NCBI GenBank assembly: GCA_024642325.1
Contig: JAHEBI010000154.1
Location: 1-6,406 of the forward strand
Origin: Eudoraea sp.
GTDB taxonomy: Bacteria; Bacteroidota; Bacteroidia; Flavobacteriales; Flavobacteriaceae
Reading direction: 5' to 3'
Length of the DNA stretch: 6,406 nt
Below are positions 1-6,406 of this stretch, piece by piece. The position numbers were made by a program, and so were the translations under genes. The notes beneath the pieces are model-generated. The model made no database searches and was not told the origin of the DNA. It saw only the letters and a program-made list of their open reading frames with translations. The first letter of the stretch is position 1, and every line of letters starts with the position of its first letter.

Positions 1-614
1 TGTAATTTGGAAGAAGCCAGTATTTTATCAGGATAACCTAAAATAAGGTATGCTAAAAAAATGGGGTAAATCCCTATATCCAGGAGAGATCCCCCTGCCA
101 GTTCAGGATTTAGAAGCCTCCCTTTTACATCCCTGTCAAGAGCATAAAAGGCAAAATCTGCATGTAAATAACCTACTTCTCCAATAATTCCTCCATCAAC
201 CAATTGTTTTACTTTTCTTATGGAAGGATTAAACCTGCTCCATAGCGCTTCCATTAAAAAAACCTTATTCTTTCTGGCAGAGGTAATCATTCTTTCTACT
301 TCGCCACTATTTATTCCCATTGGTTTTTCACAAAGTACATGTCTCCCTTCGTTCATAGCCCTGATACTTAAATCAGCATGTGAAGTATGCGGAGTAGCAA
401 TATAAACCACATCAACTTCCTTACAATTGAATAATTCCTGATAACTGCCAAATGTATATTTGGCATTATTTAGTTTACCAAAGCGGCTTGCCTTTTCAAT
501 ATCCCGGGAGGCAACTGCCGTGAGCTCCCCATCGGCCACTAATTTTAAGTCATTTGCGAATTTTTGTGCAATATTTCCCAATCCCACTATTCCCCAACGA
601 ATTTTTCCTTTCAT
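1..614 (-). CDS. Gfo/Idh/MocA-family NAD(P)-dependent oxidoreductase, dihydrodiol dehydrogenase-like (C-terminus outside window)
   Basis: The gene reads right to left and leaves the window at position 1, giving 204 complete codons of a protein that is usually about 330 residues. The N-terminus is a Rossmann fold with the nucleotide-binding loop GIVGLGNIA (residues 8-16). VYIATPHTSHA (70-80) and CEKPMG (95-100) follow; the EKP lysine (K97) is the conserved catalytic or cofactor-contacting residue of this family. FLMEALWSRFNP (119-130) and GGSLLDIGIYP (174-184) begin the substrate domain and match the dimeric dihydrodiol dehydrogenase subgroup, in which a lysine and a tyrosine (here probably K97 and Y183) act in catalysis. 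It is expected to be a cytoplasmic enzyme oxidising or reducing a sugar or diol; the substrate cannot be told from sequence. The ATG at 614 is chosen because the dinucleotide fold begins right after it. An in-frame TTG at 647, preceded by AAGGAG, is an alternative giving 11 more residues. The carboxylase gene diverges from it. Confidence 0.92.
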   Translation of the reverse strand, partial: MKGKIRWGIVGLGNIAQKFANDLKLVADGELTAVASRDIEKASRFGKLNNAKYTFGSYQELFNCKEVDVVYIATPHTSHADLSIRAMNEGRHVLCEKPMGINSGEVERMITSARKNKVFLMEALWSRFNPSIRKVKQLVDGGIIGEVGYLHADFAFYALDRDVKGRLLNPELAGGSLLDIGIYPIFLAYLILGYPDKILASSKL

Positions 615-693
615 ATCTAACTGTTGAATTTTGTTAAAGTTAATCAATATTACTCCTTATCTTTAACCCTATTAAAGAAACTGCATATAAAGA
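615..693. promoter_or_regulatory. Divergent intergenic region, candidate promoters
   Basis: This 79-bp AT-rich gap separates two divergent genes, so it should carry a promoter for each. On the plus strand, TATCTTTA at 658-665 resembles the Bacteroidota -7 element (TAnnTTTG) with one mismatch. TTTTG at 629-633 could be its -33 element, but the 24-bp spacing is longer than usual. On the minus strand, TAATATTG (complement of 645-652) also matches the -7 element with one mismatch but has no clear -33 partner. AAGGAG (complement of 653-658) is the only good Shine-Dalgarno-like site here and lies 5 nt before a TTG in frame with the oxidoreductase. The location is solid; the individual elements are weak. 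Confidence 0.3.
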
Positions 694-2322
694 ATGGATA
701 TCAACTTCAATAAGAACGAAGATCAAAATAAATTACTTGTATCAGAGCTAAGGAAAAGGCTTGCAGATGTAAAATTAGGTGGCGGTAAAAACCGCATTGA
801 GAAGCAGCATCAATTGGGAAAGATGTCTGCAAGAGAACGGATAGAATATTTGTTGGATGATAAAAGTAATTCTATAGAAATTGGTGCTTTTGCAGGTGAT
901 AATATGTACAAAGAACACGGAGGGTGCCCTTCTGCAGGAGTTGTGGTTAAAATAGGATTTATTAAGGGCAGGCAATGTATTGTTGTGGCCAATGATGCTA
1001 CAGTAAAAGCTGGCGCCTGGTTCCCAATTACTGCAAAGAAAAATCTCAGAGCTCAGGAAATTGCGATTGAAAACCGGCTGCCTATAATCTATTTAGTGGA
1101 CAGTGCGGGAGTATATCTTCCAATGCAGGATGAGATTTTTCCGGACAAAGAACATTTTGGCCGTATTTTCAGGAACAATGCCATTATAAGCAGCATGGGT
1201 ATTGTTCAGATATCTGCTATTATGGGAAGCTGTGTAGCAGGAGGTGCCTATTTGCCTGTGATGAGTGATGAAGCCCTTATTGTGGATAAAACGGGTAGTA
1301 TATTTTTAGCAGGCAGCTATCTGGTAAAAGCTGCTATTGGTGAAGATATTGATAATGAAACTCTTGGTGGAGCAGTAACACACAGTGAAATAAGCGGTGT
1401 AACCGATTATAAGGCAAAGGATGATAAAGACGCCCTGGATACCATAAAAAACCTAATTGATAAGCTTGGGCTTCCTTCCAATGCGGGGTTCAACAGGATT
1501 AAGTCTGCAAAGCCCGCAGAAAATCAGGAAGATATTTATGGAATTTTACCAGGGTCCAGGACGGAACAATACGATATGCTCGAAATTATAAAGCGTCTTG
1601 TAGACAACTCAGAGTTTCAACAATACAAGGAAGGCTATGGAAAAACAATCCTGACAGGTTATGCGCGAATTGATGGCTGGGCAGTAGGTATTGTAGCCAA
1701 TCAACGAAAAGTTGTTAAGACCAGTAAGGGAGAGATGCGTTTTGGAGGGGTTATTTATTCAGACTCTGCGGATAAAGCAACAAGATTCATTGCCAATTGT
1801 AATCAGAAGAAAATTCCACTTGTTTTCCTGCAGGATGTAACAGGTTTTATGGTAGGCAGCAAAAGTGAGCACGGTGGTATTATAAAAGACGGTGCAAAAA
1901 TGGTAAATGCCGTTAGTAATTCTGTCGTTCCCAAATTTACAGTTATAATTGGCAATAGCTATGGGGCTGGAAATTATGCCATGTGTGGAAAGGCGTATGA
2001 CCCAAGACTTATTTTTGCCTGGCCGAGTGCAGAACTCGCAGTAATGAGTGGCAATTCTGCAGCAAAAGTCTTGCTCCAGATAGAAAAAGCATCTTTAAAA
2101 AAGAAAGGAGAAAAAATAACTCCTGAAAAAGAAGCCGAACTCTATGATGAAATCAAACGAAGGTATGACAGGCAGATATCTCCCTATTATGCCGCGGCCC
2201 ATTTATGGACAGATGCAATTATAGATCCCCTGGATACGCGCAAATGGATTTCTATGGGTATAGAAGCTGCCGATCATGCCCCAATTGATAAAAAGTTCAA
2301 TATGGGGGTGTTGCAGGTTTAG
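694..2322 (+). CDS. Acyl-CoA carboxylase carboxyltransferase (beta) subunit, methylcrotonyl-CoA carboxylase-like
   Basis: This 542-residue protein is full length for a biotin-dependent carboxyltransferase beta subunit, which moves carboxyl from carboxybiotin to an acyl-CoA in the cytoplasm. Two crotonase-like halves are visible. The N-half has VANDATVKAGAW (99-109 region), DSAGVYLPMQ (136-145), GSCVAGGAYLP (178-188) and FLAGSYLVKAAIGE (204-217). The C-half has FLQDVTGFMVG (378-388), GNSYGAGNYAMCG (420-432, the glycine-rich oxyanion-hole segment) and LWTDAIIDPLDTR (504-516). FPDKEHFGRIF (149-159) and the GAGNYxMCG signature favour the methylcrotonyl-CoA (leucine degradation) or geranyl-CoA class over propionyl-CoA carboxylase. 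The exact substrate is inference. I recognise closely similar proteins from flavobacteria under the name acyl-CoA carboxylase subunit beta. No biotin carboxylase/BCCP gene or leucine-catabolic gene is adjacent. The ATG at 694 has no Shine-Dalgarno site, only an A-rich leader, which is normal in this phylum. The stop codon overlaps that of the convergent peptidase gene. Confidence 0.94.
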   Translation: MDINFNKNEDQNKLLVSELRKRLADVKLGGGKNRIEKQHQLGKMSARERIEYLLDDKSNSIEIGAFAGDNMYKEHGGCPSAGVVVKIGFIKGRQCIVVANDATVKAGAWFPITAKKNLRAQEIAIENRLPIIYLVDSAGVYLPMQDEIFPDKEHFGRIFRNNAIISSMGIVQISAIMGSCVAGGAYLPVMSDEALIVDKTGSIFLAGSYLVKAAIGEDIDNETLGGAVTHSEISGVTDYKAKDDKDALDTIKNLIDKLGLPSNAGFNRIKSAKPAENQEDIYGILPGSRTEQYDMLEIIKRLVDNSEFQQYKEGYGKTILTGYARIDGWAVGIVANQRKVVKTSKGEMRFGGVIYSDSADKATRFIANCNQKKIPLVFLQDVTGFMVGSKSEHGGIIKDGAKMVNAVSNSVVPKFTVIIGNSYGAGNYAMCGKAYDPRLIFAWPSAELAVMSGNSAAKVLLQIEKASLKKKGEKITPEKEAELYDEIKRRYDRQISPYYAAAHLWTDAIIDPLDTRKWISMGIEAADHAPIDKKFNMGVLQV

Positions 2323-3674
2323 TTTCCTAAATGTTTCATTACCCTGGGTATCAGAAACAATTCTGTTTGTCTGCCGTTTACATATCTAAAACCTTCAGGA
2401 CCGTAAAAACCGGCTTCTTCCAACATAATCCGGATATCTCTGTTCCATTGGGGAATATTAATGGTAGTATTCAATTCAATGGCATAAACAGTGTTGGGGT
2501 TCAGCGGATAATTTTCGCCATCGTCTTTCATAACACCGCCCTGGGAATCCCACATCCCAATAGTGGTTCCCGCAGAATGACCATACGAACCTAATGGATG
2601 CGTATAAATTGCAGGCTGAAGCCCTCCTGCCTTGGCCTGTTCCAGAGAGGTTCTTAATATTTCATTCCCTGTCCGGCCACTTATCATATTCTTAGTGAGG
2701 TAGTCTTGTACTCTATTCCCATCCTGAAGGCCTTTTATTAAAAATTCAGGGGCTTCCTTCTCTCCAGGTTTGAGCACATAAGCCAGTTCCTGACAATCTG
2801 TATTTAATCTCAAATAGGTAATTCCGAAATCACAATGCAGTAAATCGCCTGGCTGAATCACCATTTGGTCAGGTCTTCCTGAAAAAGAGTAAAGATGTCC
2901 TACCAGTTCTTCATTTGAACGTTGCACATCCACTGTAGGATGGAACCACGTCTCCAGACCCAGATCGGTTACTTTTTGGCGCATCCACCATTCTACTTCA
3001 GATGTAGTTGTAATTCCAGGCGTAATAACTTTTTCTGAAAATGCCTCATCAATAATATCATGTGTAATAGAAACCAGTTGATTATATATCACCATTTCCC
3101 TTTCCGTCCTTGTCTCAATCCATCTCACTGCCAATTGTTCAGCAGAAACTACACGGGAAGCATATTGCTTTGGCAAATTCTGTAAAAATTCATCATAATC
3201 CGTTTTGTCAAGACCATCTGCAATATTATGATCTTTCGAGAAGTTCAATCCAATCTTTTTTGGACTCCGCTCTTCAATCAATTGTACTAATCTTTTCCAT
3301 TGATCGGGCTCATTTTCCTTATCCCAGGCAGAAGATATATTTTTACCAACGTCATATCGGGCTACGGCAAGTTTTTCAATTTTATTATTTACTTTATCCC
3401 TATAAAACAAGAGAATAGTTCTCCTTCTTGCATTTAACCATGTTGCCGGCAACATGGTCCTTAATACCGGATCTTCATTATACTCACGAGAAATAAGGAT
3501 CCACATATCTAAACCTGACCTGTCCATAAGTTCTGGCAGGAGCACATTGAACCTTTCGTTTAAAATTTCATCAATAACTTCGGCCCTTTCTTCTTCTGAA
3601 AGAATTTGCTGGCAAGACAATTGTGAACTAAACGCAAGTATTAGGAGGCTTAGGAAGGTTTTTATAAAATGCAT
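2319..3674 (-). CDS. Exported M24-family metallopeptidase (Xaa-Pro aminopeptidase-like)
   Basis: The 451-residue protein has an N-terminal signal sequence (K5, hydrophobic stretch about 7-16, then SSQLSCQQ), so it is probably exported across the inner membrane. Residues about 28-175 look like the creatinase/prolidase N-terminal domain, and about 190-445 the pita-bread catalytic domain. The dinuclear-metal ligands are all visible: D282 (HCDFG), D293 (NTDCQ), H359 (THPLG), E400 (YAIELN) and E419 or E420 (RIMLEE). H366 lies 7 residues after H359, the same spacing as H354/H361 of E. coli aminopeptidase P. The enzyme therefore looks catalytically competent for removing N-terminal residues before proline, or for splitting Xaa-Pro dipeptides; which of these cannot be decided. 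C21 lacks a proper lipobox (Q at -3), so I favour ordinary signal peptidase cleavage near residue 21 over lipidation. The ATG at 3674 directly precedes the signal peptide. The gene lies 116 bp downstream of menE on the same strand and is probably transcribed separately. Confidence 0.92.
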   Translation of the reverse strand: MHFIKTFLSLLILAFSSQLSCQQILSEEERAEVIDEILNERFNVLLPELMDRSGLDMWILISREYNEDPVLRTMLPATWLNARRRTILLFYRDKVNNKIEKLAVARYDVGKNISSAWDKENEPDQWKRLVQLIEERSPKKIGLNFSKDHNIADGLDKTDYDEFLQNLPKQYASRVVSAEQLAVRWIETRTEREMVIYNQLVSITHDIIDEAFSEKVITPGITTTSEVEWWMRQKVTDLGLETWFHPTVDVQRSNEELVGHLYSFSGRPDQMVIQPGDLLHCDFGITYLRLNTDCQELAYVLKPGEKEAPEFLIKGLQDGNRVQDYLTKNMISGRTGNEILRTSLEQAKAGGLQPAIYTHPLGSYGHSAGTTIGMWDSQGGVMKDDGENYPLNPNTVYAIELNTTINIPQWNRDIRIMLEEAGFYGPEGFRYVNGRQTELFLIPRVMKHLGN

Positions 3675-3703
3675 AGACTTCTTTATTTTATTTAATAATT
3701 AAG

Positions 3704-3735
3704 TAGTGAATATAACCTTTCATTTATTTTCACTA
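3704..3735 (-). promoter_or_regulatory. Small inverted repeat upstream of the M24 peptidase gene
   Basis: TAGTGAA (3704-3710) and TTCACTA (3729-3735) form a perfect 7-bp inverted repeat with an 18-nt spacer, 30-61 nt upstream of the peptidase start codon. It could be an operator half-site pair or a hairpin in the 5' leader. It may equally be chance in AT-rich DNA. The rest of the 3675-3790 gap is AT-rich, and I could not find a convincing -33/-7 promoter pair in it. Confidence 0.2.
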
Positions 3736-3771
3736 ATGTCACATTTTCAGGGAATTTTAAAAATCAAGGTT

Positions 3772-3800
3772 AAAAGACTTATAGAAAATTTCAGTCTTTT
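3772..3800 (-). terminator. Candidate terminator at the end of menE
   Basis: AAAAGACT (3772-3779) and AGTCTTTT (3793-3800) form a perfect 8-bp stem with a 13-nt loop. Read on the minus strand, the stem begins within the last menE codons, overlaps the TGA stop (3791-3793) and ends in four Ts. Only two of the eight pairs are G-C and no longer T-tract follows directly, so it is a weak intrinsic terminator at best. Its place at the end of a three-gene operon and before a separate gene supports the reading. Confidence 0.35.
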
Positions 3801-4858
3801 ATCAATGATAAACTTTTTTCCCTTATTATCTTACCATTGGTAGTATTCTCAAAAGCATGGACATAAAAAATCTCCTTGGGCACCTCAAATTTATCCAGGT
3901 TTGCCTTAGAAATTTTGTCTTTAAGCCCTTCAATTTTTTCACCTTCAACAATTAAAATTAATTTCTGCCCCAATTTTGAATCCGGTAAAGCGCTAATAAA
4001 AAATCTTGAAGTGATTATTGAAGAAAGTTTTTGTTCTATTTGTTCAGGAATAAGTTTTATCCCCCCCGAATTAATAACATTGTCAAAACGCCCCAGCCAA
4101 ATGAATTCTTTTTCCGAAATCAGATCCACAATGTCATTAGTGATCACCGGTTCATCACTGATGTTTGGCGCATTGATTACCAGACAATTTCTCTCATCCT
4201 TCGAAATTGTTATGTCCGGCAAAACTTCAAAGGTTTCAGTATTGGATCCGATTTTGAGTTGATTTAATGGCCTTACAGCCACGTGAGTAATGGTCTCAGT
4301 CATTCCGTAGGTTTCGAATATCTTTGCAGTACTATTCTTAATCAATTTTCTCAATTGGACAGATACAGGAGCACCTCCGACAATGACAGTATCAATCTTC
4401 CCGAGTTTATCTATTGAGGATTCTAATTGAAGAGGTACCATCGCACAAAATTTATAGGACTTATTTACCCCATCCAAAGGTCTTGATACGGGGGCAACAA
4501 AATCAAGCTCCAATCCCAGTACCATTGCCCTAACAAACATCATCTTTCCGGCAATAAAGGCGGTAGACAGGCAAGACAAGACCTTATCTCCGGCCTGTAG
4601 CCCAAAATATTCTCCCGTAACCCTGGCAGAATTAACCATATGCCGTTTTTTTAATGCTATGCCCAGAGGCATGCCTGTGGAGCCGGATGTACGCACCGTG
4701 AGTTCGGAATCGGCCGACAACCAATCTAACAGAAAATCCCCAATTTCCTTTTCAAAATCTACTCCTTCCTTAATTAAGCTATATGCTACTTCTTTTAAGT
4801 CCTCTTTTGAAAATCCAAAACCATTAAGCTTAAATTGTGGATGTATTTTGATTGCCAT
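3791..4858 (-). CDS. menE: o-Succinylbenzoate-CoA ligase (MenE), AMP-forming
   Basis: This 355-residue ANL-superfamily enzyme activates o-succinylbenzoate with ATP and joins it to CoA, giving the substrate of MenB in menaquinone synthesis. Core motifs are in order: P-loop TSGSTGMPLGI (57-67), VIVGGAP (158-164), FETYGMTET (181-189), TNDIVDLI (240-247), the hinge/ribose region GRFDNVINSGGIKL (256-269), and the C-terminal NGKIIRE (341-347), where K343 should be the adenylation lysine. It lacks much of the N-terminal region of the roughly 450-residue E. coli enzyme, but short MenE proteins are usual in Bacteroidota. AMP-binding enzymes are hard to assign by motif alone; the short length and the co-directional menC make MenE by far the best call. 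One oddity is L65 where most family members have the P-loop lysine. The ATG at 4858 lies 7 bp after the CPBP stop with no Shine-Dalgarno site, suggesting coupled translation. Confidence 0.92.
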   Translation of the reverse strand: MAIKIHPQFKLNGFGFSKEDLKEVAYSLIKEGVDFEKEIGDFLLDWLSADSELTVRTSGSTGMPLGIALKKRHMVNSARVTGEYFGLQAGDKVLSCLSTAFIAGKMMFVRAMVLGLELDFVAPVSRPLDGVNKSYKFCAMVPLQLESSIDKLGKIDTVIVGGAPVSVQLRKLIKNSTAKIFETYGMTETITHVAVRPLNQLKIGSNTETFEVLPDITISKDERNCLVINAPNISDEPVITNDIVDLISEKEFIWLGRFDNVINSGGIKLIPEQIEQKLSSIITSRFFISALPDSKLGQKLILIVEGEKIEGLKDKISKANLDKFEVPKEIFYVHAFENTTNGKIIREKSLSLIKD

Positions 4859-4865
4859 TTAATTA

Positions 4866-5810
4866 TTATTTAGGTAAATCATCTAAATGTATGGGAGGTA
4901 CAACTTTACCGGTTAATCGTTCTTTCCAATCTGTCCACCCGTATTTTTTTGACAAAATAAGAAGTAAAATTGGATAGACTATCAAAACAGGCACAAATAC
5001 TTCCCAACCAAGTTCAGGTTCAGAAATATCTCTATACACAGAATTGGTCTGGAATGCAGTCCATTCTGCAGTTACCAAAAGTGCCGCCATCAAATTATTT
5101 GCCGCGTGAAAGCCCAGAGCCAATTCTAAACCTTCGTCCATTAGTGTAAGGACACCCAAAAACAGACCGGTTCCGATATAAAAAATCATTACGCCATATC
5201 CAATTTTGGCTACTTCCGGATTGAAAATGTGCAATAACCCAAAGAAAACAGATGTACCTATAAGAGGCACCCACTTGTTTTTTGCCGCAATACCCAATCC
5301 TTGCATTAAATAACCACGCATAAAGTACTCTTCAAAACTTGTTTGAATAGGAATGAGAATAAGAGCAATTAGCAATAACACCAAAAATGGGCCTGGTTGA
5401 AAATTATAAACATAATCTTCAGGAGACATAAATATATCTATCACTATAAATATCCCGGAAATTGCAGCCCATAGTACAAATGTGAAAGTCACTCTTTTCC
5501 AATCAATCCTTTTCCTGGAAGTGCTTAGCGACAAAAAGCTTTGTTTATGCACGTATTTAATAGTAAAATAAAGCGCTATAAATCCAACTACGAAAGTCAG
5601 CAGGGCTAGAAATAAAAATAAATTAGATCCCAATAAATTGGAAATTCCGGCCATGTCTGTTGGCAGGTTTCCAGTTTGCATGGCTTTTGCAAATAGAATT
5701 AGCATTAAGGGCCCTGCCCCAATAAATTGCCAACCAATGAAGATTATCAATACCCCTACCGCATACCTCCAGAGCTCATGCAGTCCTTTATACCCCTGTT
5801 CTATGTACAT
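4866..5810 (-). CDS. CPBP-family intramembrane protease (CAAX/Rce1-like, abortive-infection family)
   Basis: This 314-residue polytopic membrane protein has hydrophobic segments near 16-40, 62-83, 107-127, 140-156, 183-197, 203-223, 230-247 and 270-287. The three conserved motifs of the CPBP (Rce1/CAAX) glutamic protease family are intact: EEYFMR (E160, E161, R165), FxxxH (F190, H194) and HxxxN (H235, N239). It should therefore be an active intramembrane endopeptidase in the inner membrane, probably with the C-terminal tail (from about 288, rich in K, R, D and P) in the cytoplasm. Bacterial substrates are largely unknown; characterised relatives act in bacteriocin self-immunity, peptide signalling and protein maturation. 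It overlaps menC by 10 bp (start ATG inside ATGTACATAG) and ends 7 bp before menE, so it is expressed with the menaquinone genes. A link to quinone synthesis is inference from position only. The ATG at 5810 is chosen because it gives the short coupling overlap. Confidence 0.92.
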   Translation of the reverse strand: MYIEQGYKGLHELWRYAVGVLIIFIGWQFIGAGPLMLILFAKAMQTGNLPTDMAGISNLLGSNLFLFLALLTFVVGFIALYFTIKYVHKQSFLSLSTSRKRIDWKRVTFTFVLWAAISGIFIVIDIFMSPEDYVYNFQPGPFLVLLLIALILIPIQTSFEEYFMRGYLMQGLGIAAKNKWVPLIGTSVFFGLLHIFNPEVAKIGYGVMIFYIGTGLFLGVLTLMDEGLELALGFHAANNLMAALLVTAEWTAFQTNSVYRDISEPELGWEVFVPVLIVYPILLLILSKKYGWTDWKERLTGKVVPPIHLDDLPK

Positions 5811-6406
5811 AATTTATCTATTATATTTTGCTCCCAGTTTGAATTCTTACTGTAGATTAATTTTCCATTTTTAATTTCAAGGGGGCTATCAAAATTATTA
5901 GTGAATAAAGTTCCTGTGCCCAATCCCTGAGCCATTTTGTTGTTTAGTGTATAAGTCCACTGGGCAATTGCATTTAGACCTATATTGCTTTCCAATGCAC
6001 TGGTAATCCACCATCCAATATTTAATTTTGCAGCCAAATTAATCCATTCCTTACATGCTGTAAATCCCCCTAAAAGGCTTGGCTTTAAAATTATAAAGTG
6101 TGGCTTTATGGTTTGTAGTAAATTTTCCTTTTCCGTTACAGTGTGATAGCCAATCAATTCCTCATCAAGGGCAACAGGAAGTGGCGCGTTTTCACATAGA
6201 TACTTCATCTTTAATGGAAGCCCTTGCTTTATGGGTTGTTCAATAGAATGAATATCGAAGGCAGCTAAGATCATGAGCTTTTCCAGGGCTTCGTGGGGTT
6301 CAAATGCCCCATTCGCATCAACCCGAAGCTCTATTTCTTCTTTGGTAAACTTATTTCTCAAGGAGGCCAACAGTGATAATTCTGTATCAAAATCTATGGC
6401 CCCTAT
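5801..6406 (-). CDS. menC: o-Succinylbenzoate synthase (MenC), 5' end outside window
   Basis: The frame is open to the right edge, giving the last 201 residues. An internal TTG at 6370 is not the start, because 12 more in-frame codons beginning IGAIDFD precede it and match the family. MenC is an enolase-superfamily enzyme that dehydrates SHCHC to o-succinylbenzoate in menaquinone synthesis. Numbering from the window edge, the three Mg-binding acids are D30 (LRVDANGAF), E56 (HSIEQPI) and D81 (VALDEE), and the second catalytic lysine is K108 (IILKPSLLGG). The first KxK lysine pair should lie just upstream of IGAIDFD, outside the window. SALESNIG (about 141-148) is the usual substrate-contact segment after the barrel. 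Some enolase-superfamily members are promiscuous (for example N-acylamino acid racemases), but co-location with menE supports the MenC role. Its TAG stop lies inside the start of the CPBP gene. Confidence 0.94.
   Translation of the reverse strand: MGAIDFDTELSLLASLRNKFTKEEIELRVDANGAFEPHEALEKLMILAAFDIHSIEQPIKQGLPLKMKYLCENAPLPVALDEELIGYHTVTEKENLLQTIKPHFIILKPSLLGGFTACKEWINLAAKLNIGWWITSALESNIGLNAIAQWTYTLNNKMAQGLGTGTLFTNNFDSPLEIKNGKLIYSKNSNWEQNIIDKLCT

Noticed and set aside
220..405. 61-codon plus-strand frame with a hydrophobic start, resembling a small membrane protein
   Set aside because: It lies antisense to the conserved Rossmann domain of the oxidoreductase, which reads through the whole region with intact motifs.
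3110..3418. 102-codon plus-strand frame opposite the M24 peptidase
   Set aside because: The peptidase frame carries family motifs and this frame does not; it is a shadow of the real gene.
3672..3741. Lipoprotein signal on the M24 peptidase (C21)
   Set aside because: The residues before C21 are Q-L-S, which lack the leucine-like residue at -3 of a lipobox; ordinary signal peptidase cleavage is more likely.
3765..3772. Possible -7 promoter element TAACCTTG (minus strand) upstream of the M24 peptidase
   Set aside because: The nearest TTG that could serve as -33 is about 30 nt away, well beyond usual spacing, so I did not list it as a promoter.
3876..4262. 128-codon open frame on the plus strand inside menE
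   Set aside because: It is antisense to a gene with clear catalytic motifs, shows no recognisable domain, and is expected from composition bias.
4866..5810. CPBP protein as an abortive-infection phage-defence gene
   Set aside because: The family is sometimes labelled Abi, but this copy is embedded in a housekeeping men operon, with no toxin, nuclease or mobile-element genes nearby.
6368..6370. TTG as the start of menC
   Set aside because: The frame stays open to the window edge, and the upstream residues IGAIDFDTELSL fit MenC, so the true start is outside the window.

Overview
The window reads as ordinary chromosomal DNA from a member of the Bacteroidota, most likely a marine-type flavobacterium. 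The grounds are the AT-rich base composition (judged by eye), A/T-rich leaders mostly lacking Shine-Dalgarno sites, a short MenE of about 355 residues, and an acyl-CoA carboxylase beta subunit of a type I recognise from Flavobacteriia. The genus is inference. I see no rRNA, tRNA, CRISPR array, insertion sequence, integrase or attachment site.

Layout. Positions 1-614 (minus) hold the N-terminal two thirds of a Gfo/Idh/MocA-family NAD(P)-dependent oxidoreductase that runs off the left edge. It is divergent, across a 79-bp gap, from an acyl-CoA carboxylase carboxyltransferase (beta) subunit at 694-2322 (plus), closest to the methylcrotonyl-CoA carboxylase class. That gene converges on, and overlaps by 4 bp, an exported M24-family (Xaa-Pro aminopeptidase-like) metallopeptidase at 2319-3674 (minus). 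After a 116-bp AT-rich gap come three tightly packed minus-strand genes. In transcription order they are menC (o-succinylbenzoate synthase, 5' end outside the window), a CPBP/CAAX-type intramembrane protease, and menE (o-succinylbenzoate-CoA ligase).

How the genes fit together. MenC and MenE catalyse consecutive steps of menaquinone biosynthesis: SHCHC to o-succinylbenzoate, then to o-succinylbenzoyl-CoA. The CPBP gene between them overlaps menC by 10 bp and ends 7 bp before menE, so the three are almost certainly co-transcribed and probably translationally coupled. What a membrane protease does in a quinone operon is not evident. The carboxylase subunit has no biotin carboxylase partner in view, so its alpha subunit must be encoded elsewhere. 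The oxidoreductase and the peptidase show no clear pathway link to their neighbours.

I looked for a novel system and found none. The points worth a second look are modest: the protease inside the men operon, a leucine replacing the usual lysine in the MenE P-loop, overlapping convergent stop codons, a start-codon ambiguity in the oxidoreductase, and small inverted repeats around the 3675-3800 gap.
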